Shown: piece after piece, positions 32,679 to 44,600 of the stretch
Layout: every line of letters begins with the position of its first letter
How positions within the stretch are numbered: the first letter of the stretch is position 1
Assembly (NCBI GenBank): GCA_019096065.1
Contig: JAGUCH010000001.1
Span: 1,736,001-1,800,000, forward strand
DNA length: 64,000 bases
Reading direction: 5' to 3'
DNA from: Paracyclopina nana
Taxonomy: Eukaryota; Arthropoda; Copepoda; Cyclopoida; Cyclopettidae
Position numbers and translations under genes: made by a program
The notes under the pieces: model-generated
Database searches by the model: none
Told to the model about the DNA's origin: nothing
What the model saw: the letters and a program-made list of their open reading frames with translations, nothing else

Positions 32679-35600
32679 TCAGGAGGTGCGACACTGAACT
32701 GGACCAGGCTGGTCAGCTTCGTTGTTTTCAGACGAGTCATGGTTCATATCCCGAACACGATAGCCCATCTCCATGAGGAAAGACTCAAATGGGTCTGCAT
32801 TCATTCTCCTCTGGTTGGCAGACATGGTGGTTTCAAAGTCCTTGACCTCTCGGTCATCATCCTTGCCACATTCTTCTGGACGGGGTGACCAGATCCGGAC
32901 ATGAGGATCGATTCCGGAGGTGGCCAACAAGCATGAGGTAGGATGAGGCTGCAAGCAATTCACAATGGAGTCATCGCCAATGAGCACTTTGACAATGTTG
33001 GTGGTCTCTCGGTCCCATATGAAGAATTTCCCATCATCTGATCCAGCAATGATGAACTGGCCCTCACTGTAACGATAAATACACACTGAAATATACAGTC
33101 TGACCGTTCAAAATTGGACGGTACCGGAATCTTAACTTTTTGTCACATATTCAAGAAATACAAGACTTTTAAATGATAGTGTTGGAAAGATTGAGCCTTT
33201 TTCTATCTTTTTTGTATTAGTAGAAAAAATCAATTTAAGGAGGAAAAAACCGGGAAAATTCAATTTTCCCAAGGTAATCCAGAAAATTGTCACGAAAAAA
33301 CTGGTGAGTCATTTATTTTTTGATGTCACGGGGAATTCACTATAATATTTTTCATTTTGTCAGAAAACAAAAAAGATGTCTAAAGGTTCAAGCTTTCCAA
33401 CGATACCCATTAAGCCACAAAATTCATGAATTCATAACACAAACTTTTGATTCCCGCACCGTCCAATTTTGAACGGTCAGACGGTATGTGCGGGATACAG
33501 ACAGGTGCATACATGTATTCTGCGCCATTTCAACAGAATTAGGTCACTTAGCTAGTAGCTCACAATTCGTTTGTTTGTCTGTCATTCATTTCTTCAACTT
33601 TTGAAATATTATCTACTTGCACAATTTCAAAAAAGAAAGAGGTGCATTTGCTGTAGCATAGAGGTCAGAATAACCTATGCTTGGTTATATAGAACCCGTA
33701 AACAAGTTCACATCAATCCTACCCGCGAATTATGCAACATTTTGGAAGTCCGATCGCTGTCTGCATCAGACCTCCAATTTCTAAAGAATCACTTTTTCTC
33801 AATTTTTTTTTTGCAAGGAGGGCTAGGAATTCTGCCAAGTAACTACATATTGTAATTTAACCATATTTTGAGCCATATTTTGCCAGGAAATTTGATTTTT
33901 CGGCTAATTTACTTCGAACTACTTCTCGAGCCTCAAAAACGGGGTTACTCAGTTTTTTTTTCTCGAGCAGCGTCAGCTGAAAATCCCAAATGTTGCCCAT
34001 AAAGGCCGCTGGGGTCACCCTACATCAATCCGATTCACTATTGACCACTATAAAATTAGCACTATGAAAATAAGTTCTAATGACTTATTAATCCAACAGA
34101 AGGCCCCATAATCCAGTGTGCTTTCCATCAAACTCATTAGAAAGGGCATTTCATCATAAAAAAATTAGATTTTTTGTTACGGTATTGCCATAAGGTACGA
34201 GCCTAAAAATACAGATAATTTGGCCATAATTAGGCCAGTTATTTGTAAGAGGGAAAAGCACAGATTAAGGCTACTTTTGAGACTCTCGGGCACCCACAAG
34301 CAAAAACCTGCACTTATAACTGCAACATAATTTGACCGCTACCTGTGCGAGGAATATACCCTTAATAACTACCAATGCTCTCACCTGCCAAAGAAGTTGG
34401 CCTCTTTGATGTCAGTTGTTGTGTTACAGTGGCCGCAAAACCTGAGCTTGAAGTCTGTAGCAGTTTGCTTGAGCCCTTGAACGATCTGCTCGATCTCAGT
34501 GATGCGATCGAATCCTGTAGAGCTATTTTCTTCAGAGGACTCCGGATTAGTGTCACTTTCACGCAACTTTTTCTCAAGGGACTTTAAAGCTTGGGCATCA
34601 GCATGAGACGGGAATTTGGTCCTGGACCAAAAAAGAATCTCAATTTAAAGTTATGTTTTGCATGAGTATGATTTCACCTAAAAGTGTTCACCAAGGAGTT
34701 GGCGAGGCCGAAACGTTTAAGCTCAATGAGGATCTTGATAATTCTGAGATAAGCCTTCACGTTGCTGTCATCCATCTGTATCACATTGTAGCTGTCCAAG
34801 AGTGCTGAGTAGAGGTCTCCATTCCAGTTTCGCTTTATGTATGCAGCTGCTCGATTACCAAGCAAAACGGGGTGATTTCTGCTCATAATCAGACCCTCGT
34901 TGTAGATCCTTATTGCCTTTGTGTACTTTTCCTCCTCATAAGCTTTATTCCCCTGGATTTTCAGCTCTAATAGGTCCAACTGCATTTCAGCACACAGCCT
35001 GCTTTCCATTTTCCCTATGGGAAGGCAAATTTTGGAAAAAACACAAGATATGTTAGAGCCGAATTTACCTTCAGGATTTTTGGTGAACTGCTGAAAATCT
35101 GGGGATTCCAGCATAATCTGCTTTCCATAGAAAACATCAAACAAATAGATCTGCTCACTACCCATGTTTGCCAACAGTTCACGGCCATTGGGCGAGAATG
35201 TGACATATGAGGACGTGAAATTGTCTCTCCCCCAGAACTTGGGCCTTTTTGTGGCTTTGGGTAGGTGCCCGGCAATGAAATACTTTGCATATTGCTGATT
35301 GTTCCAGTCATACTCAGAGATGGCTTCTTCTCGTAGATGAACTCGCCTTTCTCTCAAATTCAAGCCTTCCCCAACAGTCTCAGGCCACTGTAGAAAAAAT
35401 TAAAGAATCAAAATCTTTATTGTTTAAAAAGTATTGGTAAAGAGACTTACTTGCATTACATGACATTTCAGCTTCCTTCTGTCGTACATACGAATGTAAG
35501 AGTCAGTTCCACCCACAGCAAGGTATTCTGGAAACACAGGGTTGATGGCCATGCATTTCGCTTCATATCCAGGCCCAGCATCAGCATGCAGATTGATGAG

Positions 35601-38600
35601 CACTCCAACTTCCTCAGGAGGAGACCTTATGTCTGTTTCACTGCAATGCAAAAAAGTCACATAAGAGCCAAATGCTTAATTTTTTCAGCTTAAAACAGCC
35701 CTTCTGGTAACTCCGGAGCAAGTTGTGCAAGAATTAAAGATGCTTACATGATTGAGCCATCTTCTGAGGCTGACCAAAGGATGTTTGGACAGGTGGGAGT
35801 GACCTCCATTCTTTTGACTCGGTTCACGTGCTTCCTGTAGCGCTGCACCGTCTTTTGGGCCTCCATGTCATGGAGCTCAATCACAAAATCAGCTGCCCCA
35901 CTGGCTATCAAATTGTTCCTAGTTTCCGGCATGAACTTGACGCTGAAGATGTTGCCATTGTGGCCGGTGGCGATGGAGTTGACGCGCCTGCCCTGAAACG
36001 GGTTCCAGACCATGACATGCACGTCATCTGAGCCGTGGTGTGCGACGGTCACACCCTCTGAAGCCTAGGATGGTTAGCATCGGCTTCATGGTCACGGTAC
36101 CGTTCGCAGCCTCCGGGTGCTGGCCGGATGTCTACCCGCCTTGGACCCAAAGCCGCAGCCTCGGTGCTCCAACTCCGGCGAGATACATCACATGGCAAGC
36201 TTCAGTGCTGTAGACCAGTGATTGGGCCTCCTACCCTCGTCCTCAACGGCCTCAACAGCCTCAGACGAGGATGCATAACTGCCCAGGAAACCTCTATACA
36301 AGTTATGGTCGAACAAAGTCAAACAAGGTTGTCGTATTCACTCAGCTTTTAACACCACACAAATTAATGGCAGCAAATACAAAGAAATAAGTACTGCAGT
36401 AAATATTCTTGTGGCCATCTTCTTCATGCCTCAGCACACTTTGGAGAACTTTGGTGGGACAATAGCAGGGCAGAGCTCACTCAATGGGCTATGTGCACTT
36501 GGTCCATGTCTTGTTTCTCTGAAGTCCCCCATCGAACTCCCCGAGTCTTCTCCTTCTTCTCCACTCGATGCATCGCAGCAAGTTCCATCAGCTTCCATCT
36601 GCTTCTCTCCGTTATCATGCAGCTGCAGGTCCTCTCTATGTAGCAGCTAGCAACTCCTCCACACAATGGCTAGCAACTTCTCCACTCAAGGTCAGGTGAA
36701 TTGCCATAGGTAAGGCTCAACGCATAGGTAGTAGCAGCAACAGCAGCAACAATCAGAGAGTTGGAGGAGATGAAAAGGTGTTTTTTGAGAAGGGAGGTTT
36801 TGTGATTTTGAGGTGGTGATGTAGCGGTGAATGGGCAACCTTCCGGACTTCTGGCGGCTCCACGGGCTCCACGGTTTCCACAGGTTCCACTGGAGGGGTC
36901 CAATCAAGTCCTATTCTGGTCGTAACGTGCACCAGAGACATGATGTACTTATTGCCCATCATTCCCCGGCCCTAACTTTTTCAGCTTTTGAAATAGTTTT
37001 TAAGCTCTAAAAATATAAAAAAGGTGTCATTGATCGCTTACATCACATTAAGGTTGATACAGTTATTATACTAACGTCGCGCCTCCCAGGCCACTCATTC
37101 GCACAGTAAGGCGCTGATTTTGGTCAGCATCTTTCTTGCGATCTCCTCTATTGTAGCGAAGCCGTGGGCGGGACGTATTAGGTCTCACATAGCCTCCATC
37201 ATCATAACATCGGCTGCATACTCGCCGCCTTTTCCAAATCAATATGCCCATACACGTGAATCCCAGTGCTGCAGACAATAGGCTCACCGTCAGGATTATT
37301 TCCCAATTATTGAATAAACCTCCAAGTTCATCTTCAGGGAATTTTGTAAAGAACTTCACCATATCACTTTCCCAAGGAGAGTCCTCGTATCCAGTACTTT
37401 GAGTTCCAAGGGAAACCTTACAATTGCTAAGGATCTGATAGGATCCTGGTTCCAATACCACCGAGTTCTTGAAGTCATTTAAACAAGTCCTATTAATCAT
37501 TGCACTTGAGACCAAATTTAAGAACCCTTTATAATTAGCACATCCCACATCAGTGAGCGTGTTAGTTTTAAGTGGCTCTAATTCACAGGCGTCAAAAGGG
37601 TCACCCAGAGCTAGCCCTAAAAGTACTTTAGCACAGTGCTGGACTCCTTCTGTCAAGTCAAAGTCCTTGTTTTCACACACGGTTAAATTATGGTCATGAA
37701 CGAAGCAATCACTATAGATGGGTATTTCCCGAGACACAAACACTAGATCATTTCGGCGGGTCAAATACCTATCATGCAGTAAGAATCCGTCTTTGCTTCG
37801 TGACACAATATGATATGTGACCTCAGGGGTAGGGTCCATTTCTTTATACCCAACTATTCCCTGAGTGACAAAGTCTCCACTCTGCTCAGTGTTCGCCAAA
37901 GGTTCATAAACATTAGTAATGGTGGCCGCATTTCTGTCACTATTATGCGCCAGAGTTGGTAAGCTGAACCGTGTGCCTGCCTGCCCAAAATTTCTGGCAA
38001 ATTGCACAACTGTGTCAGCATATGACAATACTTGCTGCAGATCATTTGGTAATAATCCAGACTTCAAAAATACCTTGCTAAAACCTTTCAGTAGTCGAAA
38101 GGCCAAAGAAACTTTCGGTGGTACTCTCAGTGGAGTGGTATTTGCTATCATGCCATCGGTGAATTTTGTCGATTTACCTGATTCTGCTAGGGCCATCACG
38201 GCGTTGTAGGCCTTTTCAAGGAAGCTTTTCCTCCCAGACAATTCAGATTTGACAAAGTCCTTATGGGTGATGACAAAGTCATTTTGAACACATATTGTTG
38301 CCTTCCCATCACTGTGTGGTGCATGGGCTTTAACTGACGTCATGGTCCTCGGCCCTTGTCCCACAGTGAAATACCCCGTGATACACGGGTAACCTGCAAT
38401 TATCTCATCATCCGGTTTTTTCTCATACCCCACTTGAGGAAATGTGGTTTTCCCATCCAAGGACATAGGTACCTCATTGACGATCCGAAACTTTACACAT
38501 AAAGTTACCTTAGTGGCAAGAGGGCTTTCCTTTGCCGTATAACGTAATAGTTCTAGAAAAACGTCCATGTCTTCATAAGTTTTAGGGGCAAATGGTACAA

Positions 38601-41600
38601 ACCCTTGACGTTTGGAACAAGCTTTGTCGATGGTGTTAGGGGTACTCTCTTCTCCAACTGCCAACATATTCCCAATATGGACCAAGTCCTCCTTGTCCTT
38701 AACTTCTTTTACCACGGTGTCAATATTATTCAGGACGCCAATTGTTGATTGCAAAAGGCCACTGTAATCCTTCGTATCTAACACCATAGCCTTTTTCACC
38801 ATTCTAGGATGATGGACCACTCTAACTGGAACTAGGGCATGTCCGGAATGGCAAAGTGCCTCATCCAGTACGAACTGAGTATTTGGGTAGTTGGACAGGC
38901 CCCAAGTGCCAGATCCCAAAAGGGTGAGTATGAAGGCCAATTCAAACGACATCTTACCAGCACAAACTCTGATCAGAAACTATTTGGGCCCCAAGACCGC
39001 TAACTTTCCTTATAAACCCAGACAAGTATGGGCACGCCACCTCACTATGTCTAGACATTCTTTGCTTTTTTCCATTGGTTTTTTATTATCATAGCATGTC
39101 GACATGTATGGTAAAAAGTTAAGAGTATTGGCCCACAACCAAGTATTTTATCAATATGTACAATTCGATTCTGAAGGGTAATTTCATTTTTTAGAACTGC
39201 CCGACAAATCCATTAATCGCCTCAGTGAATACCTTGATGTCGCTGGGGGTCATTTCCTCCATTTTAGCCTGGAGGAGATAGTTCACACGCTCCTTATTCT
39301 TATCGACTTTGGAGCGCTTAGCGTGCAAAATGTCTGGTCCATTCGTTCCTGTGCCAAAAGGGCGCCCGCGCGCTACATCGGCGTACAGTCTAGGTCCTCG
39401 CCTTGGTTTTTGTTGCCAAGACTTCTCCACAAACGCAGCTAGTTTTTGGGGCCTGGCCCCGGCTGTGTACCTCACGCATTGCGGATATGTCCCAATGGCT
39501 CGATCGACAAACTGGGCTACCATGGTAGGCAGGAGTGCGGTCATATCGATCTTCACGTCCAATTTTCGTGGTGCTTGAGCCACGCCATTGTTAAGGCAGG
39601 ACGGCGGTCCCACATACAGTTGCACGTAAGGCGACGTCAAATCATGGAACATCCGCGGATCCCAAAATGATGAGTCCAATGTTGGCATGATCTGAATGCA
39701 GCCTCGCTTGGTATAATGTTTGGAGACTACTACAGGGAGTTGAGCTCCACCCTGTCCACGGATTCCATGCACATAATACCCAACAGCTGTTGGGCTCTGG
39801 ACGGCAGACCAACTCCTGACATTGGCCAACTTATGGACATTCTCGTCATATTCCATCTTGTCAGGCAAGTTGTAGACTGGTAGATTGTCTAGCATCGGAA
39901 ATATAACAAGAAAATCGAATCTCCTCCTTTACTCACTGGCTCGATAATCAATTCAATGCAGTCAAAGTTTTTCACCTTCAATGGCCTACGAGGCTCGGTC
40001 CGTTCATAGGGTTCTCCATTTATCCTAATCGTCAGGTCAAAAGGCACCTCCTTTCCAACAGTCATGACCTCTTTCGTAGCTATCTTCAACAGGCTTGCAT
40101 CATAATGCTGCTGTATAGTAGCTCTGGTCCGGCTCGCCTCCCTCGCATAGGCCTGTAGACCCTCCATGTGGGGAGGCCTGATCAAATCCTCAAATGGCAA
40201 TGGGTACCCCAAACTGGAGGATACCCTTTCCAATGGGACCTCGAGGGGTTCCTCTTGGTCCTGGTGCCTAGTCGTCTGATTCTGGGCTTGGTTCTCAATA
40301 TTGACAGCAGGCATGTTGCGATCCATAACTGGCTCATCATCCTTTAGGAGCTCACTAACCTCTTGTTCGTTGAACTCTCCAGTCTTATCAGTCTCCATCA
40401 TAGAGACCAATGCAGATTCTCCTTCCATGGATTCGGTGATCAGAGACATCCTTAGATTATCGAGGCTATTCAAGCTATCGCTCATTTCCAGACTGTTGCT
40501 GTAAGGCCGTAACCTGCCCTTTTTATACACATCTTTACAGGTATGCCCCACACTCTCGGGCATTTAAATGCGTGGGTTGTCCCTTTTAAAAAACCCAAGG
40601 TCATTTTTTGTCTAGGTAAAAAAGAACAAGTTAACAGGACTTATACCACTTCCTTATAAGATGGGCGCGTGCGCGCACGCTCATCGTCGAGTTGCACGGA
40701 CATTTTTGACTTCCTAGGTCGAGAAACGTAGCGAGGGTGCAACAGGCAGTTGCAACTCTCAGCTTTCACTTAATGTTGATCATTCTCCCATCGGACTTCG
40801 TCCAAGCTGGTCACTTTTCTAGAGATATTCCAATCCCAATCAACTCGCGATGGTCATTTTAGCCTGGGTTTCTCTAACTCCAGAGGGCAGCTCTACAGAG
40901 GCTCCCACTGAGGTTCCAATCCAGCCATCAATGGTGGATCCTGCGCTAGTGGATTCTCAAACCACGGGCCCAGTAAGTCCTACTGTTGCTATTCCTGAGA
41001 GTGGCATTTCTGAAGCCGAGGGTGGACCTGGATTTGGCCCAGCTCCTGTCGACCCCTTTGAAGTGGAGGTGTTTGACCCCCGAGATTTAATGCCAGCGGT
41101 ACCAAATGGTTATCGTCCCATTGCCCCTCAGAGGGACTGGATCGATGAGGTTTTCAATTACCACCGATACGGTGTAATGGGATGGATCGGTCTTGGAGCG
41201 TCCATTGGGATGGCTTTGGTAAGTTCAACCTTATAACTAGTTTTGCAACTATGGCCAAACTTTTATTTACCACCTCTTCCTTACAGATTTTGCTTGGCAT
41301 GTTGGTGTACTTCTGCGTGTGGACATCACGATGGTGCCGTAGGTTCGTGGCCACGTTTCGAGCTATTCGTACGGAGTCAGCGGCTGCCAGTGGAGCCATG
41401 CAAATGCTTCCAACAAAGGCCCCATCTGAGCATGCAGCGGTATTCCACTGCTGTACACCAGAGGTCCGAGCTTTGCCACCAGCCCCGATTATGCGTGACC
41501 CTGATGTCCATTCGCTCCAAATGGCAATGGCTGCCATGGACCCCTATGGAACACTACGCCGGAATCCCAGCATCATGTCCGGGCTGGCCCACATCTATGA

Positions 41601-44600
41601 CGTCCCTAATCCCAAGGGCTGGGTAAGGACCTATCAATTTATGAACTGTAAACAGGTTACTCATGTACTCTTTTTCATGCACCTTTTCAGGTACCTGTTA
41701 CTGAAGGGTGTGGACCGCGGACTTTGAAGAGACGATCTCGCCGGGCTCGAGCCCGAGATAACCGTCGCTTGGATTCGGCAGCGGAGTCCATTCCGGACAA
41801 GGACGAGATCACTGAGGCTGAACCTCTCTCCATCGCAGATGAGGACCAGGATTCCGCCGAGTCAAAGGCTTCCCAGGACGTGAACAGCGATGCCAACTAA
41901 GGATCGCCACAGACTTATTGCAAGACGAAGAACGCTTTCTTTTCGCACGTATTTAAGCGCGTTTTCTGTAACTTTTCGCACTTTGTACTTTCATCGCGTT
42001 GCAACTTTCTCACTTTATAACTCGCACTTTTCCGCAGTCTTCGCAGACTTTTCCACTTTTTCAAGAACTAGCAGACTTTTCGAGGCCTTGAAGACTTTTT
42101 TAAAGCCGGCTTTTGCACTTGCACTCGTCTTGTTTTTATTTTGATCTGATCTCAAAGCTTCCGATATACTCGAGTATATACTATAGTACTTGTATTCTAT
42201 ATATATGTAATAAAGAATTCGAATTCAAGTGGATTAGTAGGTATTAGCAAAGCCGTTACCTTCATCTGACAGCGCTCCCAGACTTTACGTAGATGCACGT
42301 AATAAAAAGAGGCTTTTTTACACGAAATTTGGCCGATTTCAGACCGGATTTTTCTGGTAGTGCGCCTTGTTTACTAAAAAGTCCAAAACATGGCGGGCTT
42401 CCTACACGGCTTGTTCGTAAGTTTTTATTTCGATTAAAATCCGGTGAATCCTTTCGTTAAACTGTATCTTTTTCATTGGGAATGCAGAATCCTTCTACTA
42501 CAACGGTGGCGCCAGCCACCGAGGCTCCCGTAGGGGCGCCCCCCGCGGCCGAGTCCGCGGCGGGGTGGCCCCAGCCACCTGCGGCCCCGCCCGCAGGCCC
42601 TTTGGGCCATCAGGAGGCGTGTCCTCCCTGCCCCGTTCAGGGCTTCGTAAGTGCATTATTCGTTATCTATTTGGTCAAAGCTTGACTTTTTTCTCGTATT
42701 ACAGGCCGAAGAGATCCTCTAGGGCGTGGCCCTGAACGTGGCAGGGGCGGCCACGTATTACGTGGTGGTGCTCCCCGCCCTCGCCTGGGTCCACCGGACG
42801 AAGCCGAGAGGCCTCTACCGGCTTGTCAGCCGCGTGTGGGCGGAGCCCGAGGACCTCCCCCGCATTTCTGCGTGGGTCCTCCGCATGATGGGCGTGGCGG
42901 AGGCGGACCCCCTTGAAGGAGTCGTCTAGTAAGTCTAACTTATTCACTTAAGCTATCACAGCTCCACTATATTCATCTTATCTTTTTGCAGAAATCGTCT
43001 CGTTATCGGTAGGCCACCGCACCGGCCAGGGCTGGCCCCAACGTGGCCCAAGGCCAGCCCGCCCCCCTCGCCTGGAGGCCTCCCTTACGGGACAATAAAG
43101 TCCACGTTCATTGTACTCTTTGTGTCTACTGTGTTCGCCGCAACTCATTTCGCGTTTACCTCAGCAGATAGCTCAGCCTTATGAAGCTCAGCACCTTTCT
43201 AGTCAAGTTCAGCAGTTCATTATCATAGCCAAGCACATTTCGAGTCCAATTTTTTACATTTCATGGCCAAAAGGACCGTAGACCATATCTCAGGTGTCAA
43301 GAATTGCATTTTAATTGCATAATTAATCATTAGCGAATCATTAGCGGCCCAAATCCACAGATTCGGGCCTGTAAATAAGCTAGCATTCCAGCTCGACCTT
43401 GACGGCCTTGACACTGCAAACGATGCTTCAATGTTCAAGAAAAGCGTTTACTATAGCCCTGCATTCCAGTTCGGGCTTGATGCAGCACCATATTTGAGTG
43501 TCTGCGATTACTACCGGCCAAGCGTTGGTGCTTATGGGCTACCAATGCCAATTTGGCATCCTTTTTTCCTTGGGCATTCCGGCTCGGCCTTGAGTGCGGC
43601 GAAGGAAACGTAGTCCCTACAGGACTGGAAAACCGGCCGTATGTCATTGCACATAGCAAAAGCAAGCTCAAGCACTAGGCAATGGCACAATATTCTTTTC
43701 CATATCAGGCTAGAAGACGTGTATTTTTCATTTTCTCACATGTCAGTCTACAATGTGTGCTGACCTAGCTTGTTTTGCTAGCGCTGTGTTTAGCGTAAAT
43801 TGAATTCTCCACCAAAAAAGAGGGGATTCATGTGGCAACTGCAAGATAGCCACATTTCAGCACTTCTTTTATTTAACAATATGCCTAATCTTTGTGCACT
43901 TTGAACCTTTTCTTCTGTTAGTCCATCTGGCGGTCATTAGCGGTATCATTATAACATTAGTCATTTTCATTCTCTTGACTTTTATGTAACGTTTTATTTT
44001 ATTCCTTGTACCCGCCTAATAAATCCCGGAATTTGGGTCACCACTCGAGTCAAGTATGGCCATTTTTGAGTTTAGATAAGTTCAAAAACCTTCCCAGGTG
44101 AATTGTAGGTGCACCGGCGGTTCCACTCTTCATTGTTCGTTTTAGCCTTGGGCAAAACGTTTTTAGTTCGTGGTTAGGCGCATGGTGGCGCCACCATTCT
44201 ACATCTCCAAGCGAAGCCGCTCAAACTGGATTTTTCTAGTGTGGGAGCGTCTCTGGATTTTTGTTCCATAACAACTTTTTGCCCCCCTTGGAGTCGGGTA
44301 TCTGTTCAACAGAAACTGGCTCAGCGTCTTTGCGCCATGCAACTCACATTTCAGTCTATCTTGCTCAAATGTTTTTTTGTCTAGCCATTTTGAACAGACT
44401 CATCGATTACGTTTTTATCTGTTATCACTGAATTGCATAGCTATTATAGCTCTGCATTCCAGCTCGGTCTTGATGCGTGCATCAAGTTCGGGTGCTCATA
44501 GCCGAAATTAATTTAAAAGATTGAGGTTATCAGCACCGATCTTTTCAGCTAATTTCGGTTAGCACTAATAATAAGATCCATAAAGCAAATTTTGCACCTT

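Noticed and set aside
36128..36962. Open frames repeated at 36128-36962 and 58405-59290
   Set aside because: They exist twice only because they lie in the two LTRs; no domain or conserved start.
39889..39940. GT-AG intron (gtgagt to ctag) joining the acidic and basic ORFs of element B
   Set aside because: The junction gives the wrong phase and the ORFs already overlap by stop and start.
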